Made by a program: the position numbers and the translations under genes. A stretch of 40,329 nt of DNA from Nocardia uniformis NBRC 13702 (lineage in GTDB: Bacteria > Actinomycetota > Actinomycetes > Mycobacteriales > Mycobacteriaceae), in assembly GCF_001613345.1 (NCBI RefSeq), contig NZ_BDCE01000014.1, positions 1 through 40,329 on the forward strand. Direction: 5' to 3'. The notes under the pieces were generated by a model. It was given only the letters and a program-made list of their open reading frames with translations, ran no database searches and was not told where the DNA came from. Below, piece by piece: positions 33,308 to 40,329 of the stretch (positions are counted from its first letter, which is position 1; each line of letters starts with the position of its first letter).

Positions 33308-33380
33308 CCGAGTCAGGGCCCGGAGGAGGCAGCGTGCGTAACCATGGAGGGCCCCTCGGACATCCGATGGAGGGCACAGC
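33227..33380 (+). repeat. Tandem duplication of a 77-bp coupling element
   Basis: Two 77-bp copies differ at only two bases. Each carries GGGCCC, GGAGGAGGCAGC, GTGCGTAACCA and GGGCCC in order. This is the rightward relative of the element at 9365-9512; the arms differ from that locus by changes that keep base pairing. Confidence 0.9.
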
Positions 33381-33384
33381 ATGA
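33304..33384 (+). CDS. Micro-ORF 2 (26 aa), tandem copy
   Basis: This repeats micro-ORF 1 with a single residue change (Leu22 to Met) and ends in a TGA that overlaps the start of the membrane-protein gene at 33381. The chain peptidase / micro-ORF 1 / micro-ORF 2 / membrane protein therefore has three 4-nt overlaps in succession. Confidence 0.45.
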   Translation: MTESGPGGGSVRNHGGPLGHPMEGTA

Positions 33385-34403
33385 CCTTCTGGCTGACAGC
33401 TCTGCTGGTCTGGATGGCCGCCGGTGCGCGCGTGGGACGGGTGCTGGTGAAACCCGCCACCACGGCGCGGGTGGCGATTGTGGTCGCGGTGGCATCGGTC
33501 GCGGCGGCGTCGACCATCGCGATTCCGGAGGTCGCGGTCGCGGTCGATCATCTGCGCGCGAGCGGTATTCGCGGAATGTGGTTGTCCGACAGGATCACTC
33601 CCGCACTGTGGGTACTGTTCGCCACCGCCACCTCGGTGGTGGCCGCGGCGGCCTGGCCGGTGGTTTCGCGCCGGAATCTGCGCCAGATCGCCTGGATGAT
33701 CTACGCGGGCGGCGTGCTCGCCATGTTGTTGACGCTGTTCTGGTCCACCACTTTCGGCTGGGTCGTCACGTTGCTGGAATGCGTTTTCGTCGTCATTACC
33801 GGCGTGCGCAGTATGGGTTGGTCGGCGCTGGGGCGCGGTATCGCGCTCTACACCACCGGCACCCTGGTGGTCGGTGTGCTGTCGGCGCTGTCGCTGCGTC
33901 GCGAGATCGCGGGCGCGACCATGCCGAAACCGGATGAACCGGACTGGTTCTGGCCCGCGTGGCAGATCGCGGCGTTGCTGATCGCGGTGGGCGCGGTCTG
34001 GATCGTCATCGAGCTCTGGCTGCGAGCTCGTCTGCTGCTGCGGGAGATTCGGACATTGCACCGAGTTCTGGTCGCCCGTTTCCCCGAGGTGGTGACCAAG
34101 GATCAAACCGGATCCACCACGCAGCTCAAATCTTCCGATCAGGTGGCGCAGATCATGGACGCGCTGTTCCTGCAATCCGGTGGCGGTGTGGAGCTGGTCG
34201 ATGCCGGTCCGCCACCCGCCTCGGTTACCGAGCGGGCCGAGCGGGTAGCCCGGTGGGCACGGAACCCGTTCGGGGAGACCGTGGTAGACGGTCGCTGGAT
34301 CGCTCCGCCGCCCGGCGTGAGCCCGCGCGGCTGGGCCCAGGCCATTGCCCGCGCCTTCGATGCGGCGTTGGAGAAGACGGGCACCACCGCGCCGAAGGGG
34401 TGA
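33381..34403 (+). CDS. Seven-helix membrane protein (DUF6545/MAB_1171c-like)
   Basis: This 340-residue protein has about seven N-terminal transmembrane helices (to about residue 220) followed by a soluble helical C-terminus starting WLRARLLLREIRTLHRVLVA and ending in Pro-rich sequence. Such a layout, beside ImmA/IrrE and XRE genes, resembles MAB_1171c-type putative transporters, a family with no proven function. The ATG overlaps the stop of the second micro-ORF. I judge the family assignment tentative. It would be translated by coupling from the ImmA-like gene. Confidence 0.65.
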   Translation: MTFWLTALLVWMAAGARVGRVLVKPATTARVAIVVAVASVAAASTIAIPEVAVAVDHLRASGIRGMWLSDRITPALWVLFATATSVVAAAAWPVVSRRNLRQIAWMIYAGGVLAMLLTLFWSTTFGWVVTLLECVFVVITGVRSMGWSALGRGIALYTTGTLVVGVLSALSLRREIAGATMPKPDEPDWFWPAWQIAALLIAVGAVWIVIELWLRARLLLREIRTLHRVLVARFPEVVTKDQTGSTTQLKSSDQVAQIMDALFLQSGGGVELVDAGPPPASVTERAERVARWARNPFGETVVDGRWIAPPPGVSPRGWAQAIARAFDAALEKTGTTAPKG

Positions 34404-34478
34404 GTCGCTCAACGTCGCTCGAAGCCGTAGCTGCGCTGGTATCCGCGAAGGCCGCCCTCATCCGGGCGTGTGCCAGGT

Positions 34479-34617
34479 TCGTCATCCCGGCATGCTTTTG
34501 GCCGGGATCCACACCCGTGATACGTCAACGGCAGTAGTGGATTCCGGCCAAAGGCGCGCCGGAATGACGGGGAGTTGGCATGAGGGGGGAGTTGTCATGA
34601 CGGGGGAGTTGTCATGT
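34479..34617. repeat. Dispersed palindromic repeat, copy 5, plus ~17-bp tandem units
   Basis: The left arm GTCATCCCGGCATGCTTTTG, then GCCGGGATCCAC, and right arm GTAGTGGATTCCGGCCAAAG, then GCGCGCCGGAATGACGGGG, frame 34479-34572. The terminal sequence then repeats as three short units of about 17 bp containing GACGGGGGAGTTGTCAT up to 34617. Confidence 0.8.
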
Positions 34618-34658
34618 GGTTGTAAAGACTGAGCGTCCGCAGTGCGTGAAAAGTGCAC

Positions 34659-34784
34659 ATTGCACAGTTCGAGTGTGCGTATTGCACAACTCGATTCGCA
34701 ATCTCACACAAAGAAAACGACCTTCCTCTGGCCGTATCCGGTACATCACCGGAGAATCCGCGATGCACACCAGAGGAAGGTCGT
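34659..34784. repeat. Direct repeat pair and 15-bp inverted repeat
   Basis: ATTGCACAGTTCGAGT (34659) and ATTGCACAACTCGATT (34681) are direct repeats 22 bp apart. Further right, ACGACCTTCCTCTGG (34717-34731) and CCAGAGGAAGGTCGT (34770-34784) are exact inverted repeats around 38 bp. No gene is identified in 34404-35055; the stretch is AT-richer than its neighbours. Confidence 0.6.
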
Positions 34785-35004
34785 CCCTTATCTGTCTACC
34801 CTGAACCTGGGTGGCGTATGCCAGCTTTGCGCATAATTGCCCCCGCGCAGGGGTCTACGCCACATGGTCTCTATGCCCTGAGACCGGTCTAACACCCCCA
34901 TCCCCACCGTACTTATACGAGCGACGATTCGGCGCTGCCCTGCAAGCAGCGCCGATCCGTCTCGTGCCCCCTCGTGGTCCGGCTGGAGGAGTCCTGTGAC
35001 AAAC

Positions 35005-35041
35005 CAACACAGTGCGGTTCCGAGTCACCCACACTGTGTTG
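35005..35041 (-). terminator. Hairpin downstream of the EspR-like gene
   Basis: CAACACAGTG and CACTGTGTTG are exact 10-bp inverted arms around a 17-bp loop, 14 bp past the stop of the leftward regulator gene. It probably terminates it. Confidence 0.55.
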
Positions 35042-35055
35042 CCTTGAGGCAGGGC

Positions 35056-35472
35056 CTATTCCGTGCCGTCCGGAGGGATTTCCGGCAGCCCCTCGCTCGC
35101 CCGCAACTTCTCCGCCATGGACGTGAGAAGGTTCTGAGATTCTTCGGAGAGGTCGAACGCTCTACTCGACAAACGACGCAGTCCATAGCCCTGCAGCTGG
35201 GACAACAGCTCGAGATCATGATCGATCTTGGCCGCGTAGATGTCGTTGAAGAAGTAGTCCGGTTTGACCTTGAAGAACTTTGCCAGCGCAGCCACCGTCT
35301 CGTCCGACGGATTGGTGCGCTGTCCCGACCGCAGCTGTGACAGATACGGTTTCGAGATCGGATGGCCGGAGGCCGTCAAGGCCGCCGCCACCTCTGCGTT
35401 GGTGTGCGGCTTACGCCCCGGGGGATGCACGGTTTCGAACAGCTTGTTCAGCCGCGCCGCGAAATCAGCCAT
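35056..35472 (-). CDS. EspR-like nucleoid-associated regulator (XRE HTH)
   Basis: This 138-residue regulator has the same layout as M. tuberculosis EspR: an N-terminal helix (FAARLNKLFETVHPPGR), the helix-turn-helix region AEVAAALTASGHPISKPYLS and QLRSGQRTNPSDETVAALAK, then FFKVKPDYFFNDIYAAKID and a C-terminal dimerisation helix. EspR controls ESX-1 secretion genes and cell-wall functions and binds DNA as bridged dimers. No ESX genes are in the window, so the targets here are unknown; as the nearest XRE protein to the ImmA-like peptidase it could be its substrate. ATG 35472 fits the family's start. Confidence 0.85.
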   Translation of the reverse strand: MADFAARLNKLFETVHPPGRKPHTNAEVAAALTASGHPISKPYLSQLRSGQRTNPSDETVAALAKFFKVKPDYFFNDIYAAKIDHDLELLSQLQGYGLRRLSSRAFDLSEESQNLLTSMAEKLRASEGLPEIPPDGTE

Positions 35473-35832
35473 TGTGAGCCGCCCAATTCCCTTCGCTGTA
35501 CTAACAGTCGTTATCTCGGATACGTATCATTGATATTAGCGGCTCAGTAACTGAAAACCTACGCCTGATTCGCGATTTCCTTGAACCTTCTAGCCGATGA
35601 TCCGGAGAAGCTGCCGTGGCTTGGGCGTTTGCGGGCCACCCCCACGGTTGTTGCGGATGGCCTCCAAGTTCCGGTTCTAGCCCGTCGCGAAGGTCTTCCC
35701 CGACGGGCCATCGGTAGCCTTAAGATAGCTGACAAGTCATACTCTTGTCTGTACCGGAGTTTGTGTGGCGTACGCCACGTTTCGCGGGTCATAGGATGAA
35801 TGTTCAACCTAGTGGCCGAAATAGGTTGAGGA
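35473..35832. other. Intergenic stretch with palindrome, no gene recognised
   Basis: This AT-richer region contains the palindrome GTGGCGTACGCCAC (35765-35778). A near copy with its flank (GTGGCGTATGCCAG and CTTTGCGC) lies at 34811-34824. Two short overlapping frames (+ 35581-35799 and - 35559-35873) were examined and show no family features. The promoter of the EspR-like gene lies at its left end, around GATACGTATC. Confidence 0.5.
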
Positions 35833-37050
<1,218 letters not shown>

Positions 37051-37097
37051 TTACTAAAGCGTCTTCCTCTGTCGTACCACCTGTGCTTCAATGATGG

Positions 37098-37111
37098 TAG
37101 AACGTGTTTCA
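37098..37111. promoter_or_regulatory. KstR operator, cyp125 side
   Basis: TAGAACGTGTTTCA fits TnnAACnnGTTnnA at all fixed positions. It lies 22 bp before the cyp125 GTG. KstR is the sterol-side repressor, distinct from KstR2. Confidence 0.85.
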
Positions 37112-37132
37112 GTTGGTCAAAGGAGACTACTG

Positions 37133-38398
37133 GTGGTGGATACGTCAACGCGGCCGAATGTGCCCGAGGACTTCGATGTCACAGATCCGGAAATGTGGGC
37201 GAACGGGGTTCCCGAGGCGGAGTTCGCCGAACTGCGCCGTACCGCTCCTATCTGGTGGAATCCCAAATCGCCGGAGGTTGGCGGGTTCACCGACGATGGC
37301 TTCTGGGTGGTCACAACGCACGCGGACGTGAAGGAGGTCTCACGCCGCGGCGACGTGTTCTCCACCTACGAGAACACCGCGATCCCGCGTTTCAATGACG
37401 ACATCACTCGCGAGCAGATCGAGATGCAGCGCTTCGTGCTGCTGAACAAGGACGCTCCCGAACACACCAAGCTGCGCAAGATCATCTCCAAGGGCTTCAC
37501 GCCCCGGGTCATCAATGGCCTGCGCGCCGAGCTGACGGCGCGGGCCGAGCGGATTGTGCGGGCCGCCGCCGAATCCGGGACCGGCGACTTCGTCGAACAG
37601 GTGGCCGCCGAGCTGCCGTTGCAGGCGATCGCCGAGCTCATCGGTGTCCCGCAGGAGGATCGGATGAAGATCTTCCGCTGGTCCAATGAGATGACCAGCT
37701 ATGACGATCCGGACAGCGACGCCGATCCCATGGTCGCCTCCACCGAACTGCTGGGTTACGCCTACATGATGGCCGAGGCGCGCAAGCAGGCCCCGGCCAA
37801 CGACATCGTCACCGAGCTGGTGCAGGCCGAAATCGACGGTGAGTCACTGTCTTCCGAGGAGTTCGGCTTCTTTGTCATGATGCTCGCGGTGGCGGGCAAT
37901 GAGACAACGCGCAATGCGACCACGCACGGCATGCTCGCCTTCCTGGAGCACCCGGAGCAGTGGGAGCTGTTCAAGAAGGAACGGCCGAAAACCGCCGCGG
38001 ACGAGATCATTCGGTGGGCCACGCCGGTGAGTTCGTTCCAGCGCACCGCACTCGAGGACACCGAGCTGGCGGGTGTGCAGATCAAGAAGGGGCAGCGGGT
38101 GCTGCTGTCCTATCGGGCCGCGAATTTCGACGAAGCGGAGTTCGAGGACCCGTATACCTTCAATATTCTCCGGGATCCCAATCCGCACCTGTCCTTCGGT
38201 GGTACCGGTGCGCACTTCTGCATCGGCGCGAATCTGGCGCGGCTCGAGGTGGAAATCATCTTCAACGCCATCGCCGATCACCTACCGGATATCGCCAGGC
38301 TCGGTGATCCCAGGCGGTTGCGCTCGGGTTGGCTGAACGGCGTCAAGGAGTTCAAGGTCGACTACAAGCCCAACGGTGGCTGCCCAGTACAGCACTGA
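37133..38398 (+). CDS. cyp125: Cytochrome P450 CYP125 (cholesterol C26/27 hydroxylase)
   Basis: This 421-residue P450 starts sterol side-chain breakdown by oxidising C26/C27 of cholest-4-en-3-one. It follows Rv3545c throughout: APIWWNPKSPEVGGFTDDGFW, FSTYENTAIPRFNDDITREQ, the I-helix VAGNETTRNATTHG, ExxR in DEIIRWATPVSSFQR and the heme loop FGGTGAHFCIGANLARLE with the Cys ligand. GTG 37133 has AGGAG at 7 nt; an upstream ATG at 37091 would place its N-terminus over the operator. It needs a ferredoxin and reductase encoded elsewhere. It is divergent from fadA5 and is closed by a strong terminator. Confidence 0.95.
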   Translation: MVDTSTRPNVPEDFDVTDPEMWANGVPEAEFAELRRTAPIWWNPKSPEVGGFTDDGFWVVTTHADVKEVSRRGDVFSTYENTAIPRFNDDITREQIEMQRFVLLNKDAPEHTKLRKIISKGFTPRVINGLRAELTARAERIVRAAAESGTGDFVEQVAAELPLQAIAELIGVPQEDRMKIFRWSNEMTSYDDPDSDADPMVASTELLGYAYMMAEARKQAPANDIVTELVQAEIDGESLSSEEFGFFVMMLAVAGNETTRNATTHGMLAFLEHPEQWELFKKERPKTAADEIIRWATPVSSFQRTALEDTELAGVQIKKGQRVLLSYRAANFDEAEFEDPYTFNILRDPNPHLSFGGTGAHFCIGANLARLEVEIIFNAIADHLPDIARLGDPRRLRSGWLNGVKEFKVDYKPNGGCPVQH

Positions 38399-38405
38399 CA
38401 CACAA

Positions 38406-38447
38406 CAGCAGAGCGGGCGTCCGGAGATCCGGACGCCCGCTCTGCTG
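38406..38447 (+). terminator. Terminator after cyp125
   Basis: A perfect 20-bp inverted repeat (CAGCAGAGCGGGCGTCCGGA and its complement, 2-nt centre) begins 8 bp past the stop. This is an exceptionally strong hairpin. Confidence 0.9.
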
Positions 38448-38490
38448 CTCCGTCTATCCTCGAACACTCAGCTGAGCCCGCATCAGCGGG

Positions 38491-38660
38491 CGACCCTCTG
38501 ACATCGAGCTGTGCCGGTGTGCGTATCAGCGGGCGGTGGGCGACCCTCTGACATCGAGCTGTGCCGGTGCGTGTATCAGCGGGCGGTGGGTGACCCTCTG
38601 GCATCGAGCTGTGCCGGTGTGCGTATCGGGGGCGGTGGGCCGACCCCTCCAACACGCAGC
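38491..38660. repeat. 50-bp tandem repeats
   Basis: CGACCCTCTGACATCGAGCT and the following GTGCCGGTGTGCGTATCAGC recur with a period of exactly 50 bp at 38491, 38541 and 38591, with a degenerate fourth copy from 38641. The block lies between two terminators. Nothing else is seen in it. Confidence 0.9.
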
Positions 38661-38661
38661 T

Positions 38662-38693
38662 GTGCCCCCGCCTGCGTCAGCAGGCGGGGGCAC
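38662..38693 (-). terminator. Terminator for the leftward ltp3-isomerase operon
   Basis: A 14-bp perfect stem (GTGCCCCCGCCTGC / GCAGGCGGGGGCAC) with a GTCA loop lies 11 bp past the stop of the isomerase-like gene. Confidence 0.85.
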
Positions 38694-38704
38694 GAGACCG
38701 AGAG

Positions 38705-39121
38705 TTACTCAGGCTTCATCGTCGCCATCGCGCGCTCTGTCTCCCAGAACGCACGCAGGGCCAGGATCTTGCCCTGTTCATCCACCTTGTAGGTGAAGAC
38801 ACCCTCGGCATCGATGACCTGTCCGCCCATGCGGGTGCGGATGCGACCGGTGAACGCCACCTCGCGTCCGCAGGCGAAGGAGTCCTCGAACAGGAACTCG
38901 ATCGAGTCGGTCTGGGCGATCGCCTTGTCCCAGAAGGCCGCAATGGCCTCGGCTCCGCGATGGCCCACGCCCTCGGGATCGAAGAAGGACGGCCCGATGG
39001 GGTCCTCGACAATGCCGTCGGCGGCGAAGAGCGCGACCCAGGCGTCCTTATCCCTGGCGCGCACCGCCGCCTGTGAGGCGGCCCCGGCGACCCGTGCGGG
39101 ATGTTCGGTGGTTGTTGTCAC
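38705..39121 (-). CDS. SnoaL/ketosteroid-isomerase-like protein
   Basis: This 138-residue NTF2/SnoaL-fold protein is close in form to M. tuberculosis Rv0760c-type steroid isomerase-like proteins. It contains VALFAADGIVEDPIGPSFFD and the beta-rich region VAFTGRIRTRMGGQVIDAEG then VFTYKVDEQGKI. It could shift a steroid double bond (delta5-3-ketosteroid isomerase) or simply bind a steroid; the active-site residues cannot be assigned safely. The GTG start overlaps the ltp3 stop by 4 nt (GTGA), showing translational coupling with a sterol thiolase-like gene. Confidence 0.75.
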   Translation of the reverse strand: MTTTTEHPARVAGAASQAAVRARDKDAWVALFAADGIVEDPIGPSFFDPEGVGHRGAEAIAAFWDKAIAQTDSIEFLFEDSFACGREVAFTGRIRTRMGGQVIDAEGVFTYKVDEQGKILALRAFWETERAMATMKPE

Positions 39122-40284
39122 GGCTGCTCACTCCCTACGACCCACATCGAGAAGTATTGCGACCCACCGCCGTACGCGTGGCCGAATGCCTTCTTCGCGT
39201 TCTCCACCTGGTAGTCCCCGGCCCGGTCCATGACCTGCTTGGCGGCTTCGGCGAAACGGATGAGACCGGATGCGCCAATGGGATTGGAGGACAGCACGCC
39301 GCCGGACGGATTGACCGGCAGCTTCCCGCCGATGGCGGTTTCGCCCGCATCGGTGAGCTTCCAGCCCTCGCCCTCGGGCGTGAAGCCCAGGTTCTCCAGC
39401 CACATGGGCTCGAACCAGGAGAACGGCACGTAGATCTCGGCCGCGTCGATCTCTTCGAGGGGATTGGTGATTCCGGCCTGCTGCCACAGTGCGGCCGCGG
39501 CCGCCTGTCCCGCAAGAGGATTGACCTGATCGCGGCCGACGTAGGCGAGCGGTTCGGTGCGCATGGCGGTGCCGTGCACCCACGCCACCTTGCGTCCGCG
39601 CGCCTCCATTGCCTTGGCGGAGGACTCATCGCCGATCACCATGGCGCAGGCGCCGTCCGAGGACGGGCAGGTCTCGTCGAAACGAATGGGGTCCCAGAGC
39701 ATTTGGGAAGCCGTCACCGATTCCATCGAGATATCGGCCTGCCGCAGATGCGCGAGCGGGTTCAGAGCGCCATTGCGCCGGTCCTTCACCGCGACCATGG
39801 CACCGATGTGCAGCGGAGCGTTGGCGCGGCGAATGTAGGCGCGCACGTGCGGGGCGAAGTAGCCCCCCGCGCCCGCGCCGACCGGCTTGGTGAAGGGCAC
39901 CGGATTCGACAGTGCCCACATGGCATTGGATTCCGACTGCTTCTCCCAGGCGATGGCGAGCACCTTGCCGTACACGCCCGCCTGCACATGATTGGCGGCG
40001 ACGATACCGGTGGACCCGCCGACCGAACCGGCGGTGTGCACGCGCAGCAGTGGTTTTCCGGTGGCTCCCAGGGCATCCGCCATGAAGAGCTCGGGCATCA
40101 TGGAGCCCTCGAACAGGTCCGGGGCCTTGCCGACCACGACCGCGTCGATATCGGCCATGGTGAGTTCGGAATCGGCGAGGGCGCGGTCGATGGCCTCACG
40201 GCACATGCCCGCCATGGACACGTCCGTCCGCTTGGTCACATGGTTCGTCTGTCCGGTGCCGAGCACCGCGGCCGGGTAGCTCAT
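39118..40284 (-). CDS. ltp3: Thiolase-fold lipid transfer protein Ltp3
   Basis: This 388-residue SCP-x/thiolase-fold protein matches Rv3523 (Ltp3) segment by segment, for example VVVGKAPDLFEGSMMPELFM, AWEKQSESNAMWALSNPVPF, VGAGAGGYFAPHVRAYIRRA and YGGGSQYFSMWVVGSEQP. At the site where thiolases have their nucleophilic Cys it reads VHTAGSVGGSTG, with no Cys, as in the retro-aldolase relatives (Ltp2-type) that cleave the last side-chain piece with a DUF35 partner. That partner would lie past the window's right end. ATG 40284 has GGAGG 8 nt upstream. Its substrate is not certain. Confidence 0.85.
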   Translation of the reverse strand: MSYPAAVLGTGQTNHVTKRTDVSMAGMCREAIDRALADSELTMADIDAVVVGKAPDLFEGSMMPELFMADALGATGKPLLRVHTAGSVGGSTGIVAANHVQAGVYGKVLAIAWEKQSESNAMWALSNPVPFTKPVGAGAGGYFAPHVRAYIRRANAPLHIGAMVAVKDRRNGALNPLAHLRQADISMESVTASQMLWDPIRFDETCPSSDGACAMVIGDESSAKAMEARGRKVAWVHGTAMRTEPLAYVGRDQVNPLAGQAAAAALWQQAGITNPLEEIDAAEIYVPFSWFEPMWLENLGFTPEGEGWKLTDAGETAIGGKLPVNPSGGVLSSNPIGASGLIRFAEAAKQVMDRAGDYQVENAKKAFGHAYGGGSQYFSMWVVGSEQP

Positions 40285-40329
40285 TGACGTGCCTCCTGTG
40301 TATTGCGGGGGTTCCCGCACCCCGTCGGC

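Noticed and set aside
34996..35340. Plus-strand frame starting GTG 34996 with a good Shine-Dalgarno (GGAGGAGTCCT)
   Set aside because: It is antisense to the well-supported EspR-like gene and shows no family features. The start signal may be the relic of a lost gene.
38491..38660. Possible CRISPR array
   Set aside because: The 50-bp units are continuous tandem repeats without distinct spacers, and no cas genes are present.

Overview
The window is high-GC actinobacterial chromosome, most likely Nocardia or a close mycolate-containing relative such as Rhodococcus. The evidence is the gene content: most of the KstR2 regulon, which degrades the last two steroid rings (HIP catabolism), with near Mycobacterium tuberculosis gene order, plus fadA5/cyp125 and an ltp3-type gene from the KstR (cholesterol side-chain) regulon and an EspR-like regulator. 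The genus is inferred; no rRNA or other marker gene is present.

Layout. 0-5.2 kb: a short tandem array, a DUF427 protein, an APC amino-acid permease, a small membrane protein and two decayed genes (an MFS transporter with one frameshift; a quinone-reductase remnant). 5.2-16.1 kb: the first KstR2 block. Leftward fadE33-fadE32-fadE31-enoyl-CoA hydratase-fadD3 is divergent from rightward fadE30-ipdF, followed by an unrecognised gene, kstR2 and fadA6. 16.2-24.7 kb: a block that splits the regulon, holding a Tat-exported multicopper oxidase, an FAD monooxygenase with a divergent TetR gene, a decayed PP2C-like gene, a YbaB protein, an NCS2 permease, an SDR and an XRE/Uma2 pair. 24.9-30.4 kb: the second KstR2 block, leftward echA20-ipdA-ipdB-ipdC and two rightward SDR genes (Rv3549c/Rv3548c type). 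30.4-35.8 kb: a repeat-rich accessory stretch with a secreted Gly-Ser-Ala repeat protein, an ImmA/IrrE-type peptidase, tandem micro-ORFs, a seven-helix membrane protein and the EspR-like regulator. 35.8-40.3 kb: fadA5 divergent from cyp125 with KstR-type operators between them, then a SnoaL-fold steroid isomerase-like gene coupled to an ltp3-like gene.

How the genes work together. CYP125 starts oxidation of the sterol side chain and FadA5 performs a thiolytic step in side-chain beta-oxidation. FadD3 activates the HIP acid left after rings A and B are removed. FadE30, IpdF, IpdC, EchA20, IpdAB, FadE31-33 and FadA6 then take the two remaining rings to central metabolites. KstR2 represses the set through 14-bp operators, of which I see three.

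The most unusual feature is a short element of 74-77 bp found at two unrelated gene junctions (9361-9512 leftward and 33227-33384 rightward). At both places it is tandemly duplicated. Each copy carries a micro-ORF joined to its neighbours by 4-nt ATGA/GTGA overlaps, and the two loci share a core around GGAGGAGGCAGC and TGCGTAACCA enclosed by a stem whose arms differ by compensating changes. A second notable feature is a dispersed 80-90 bp palindromic repeat family, at least five copies plus a partial, whose right end has expanded into short tandem repeats at three sites.
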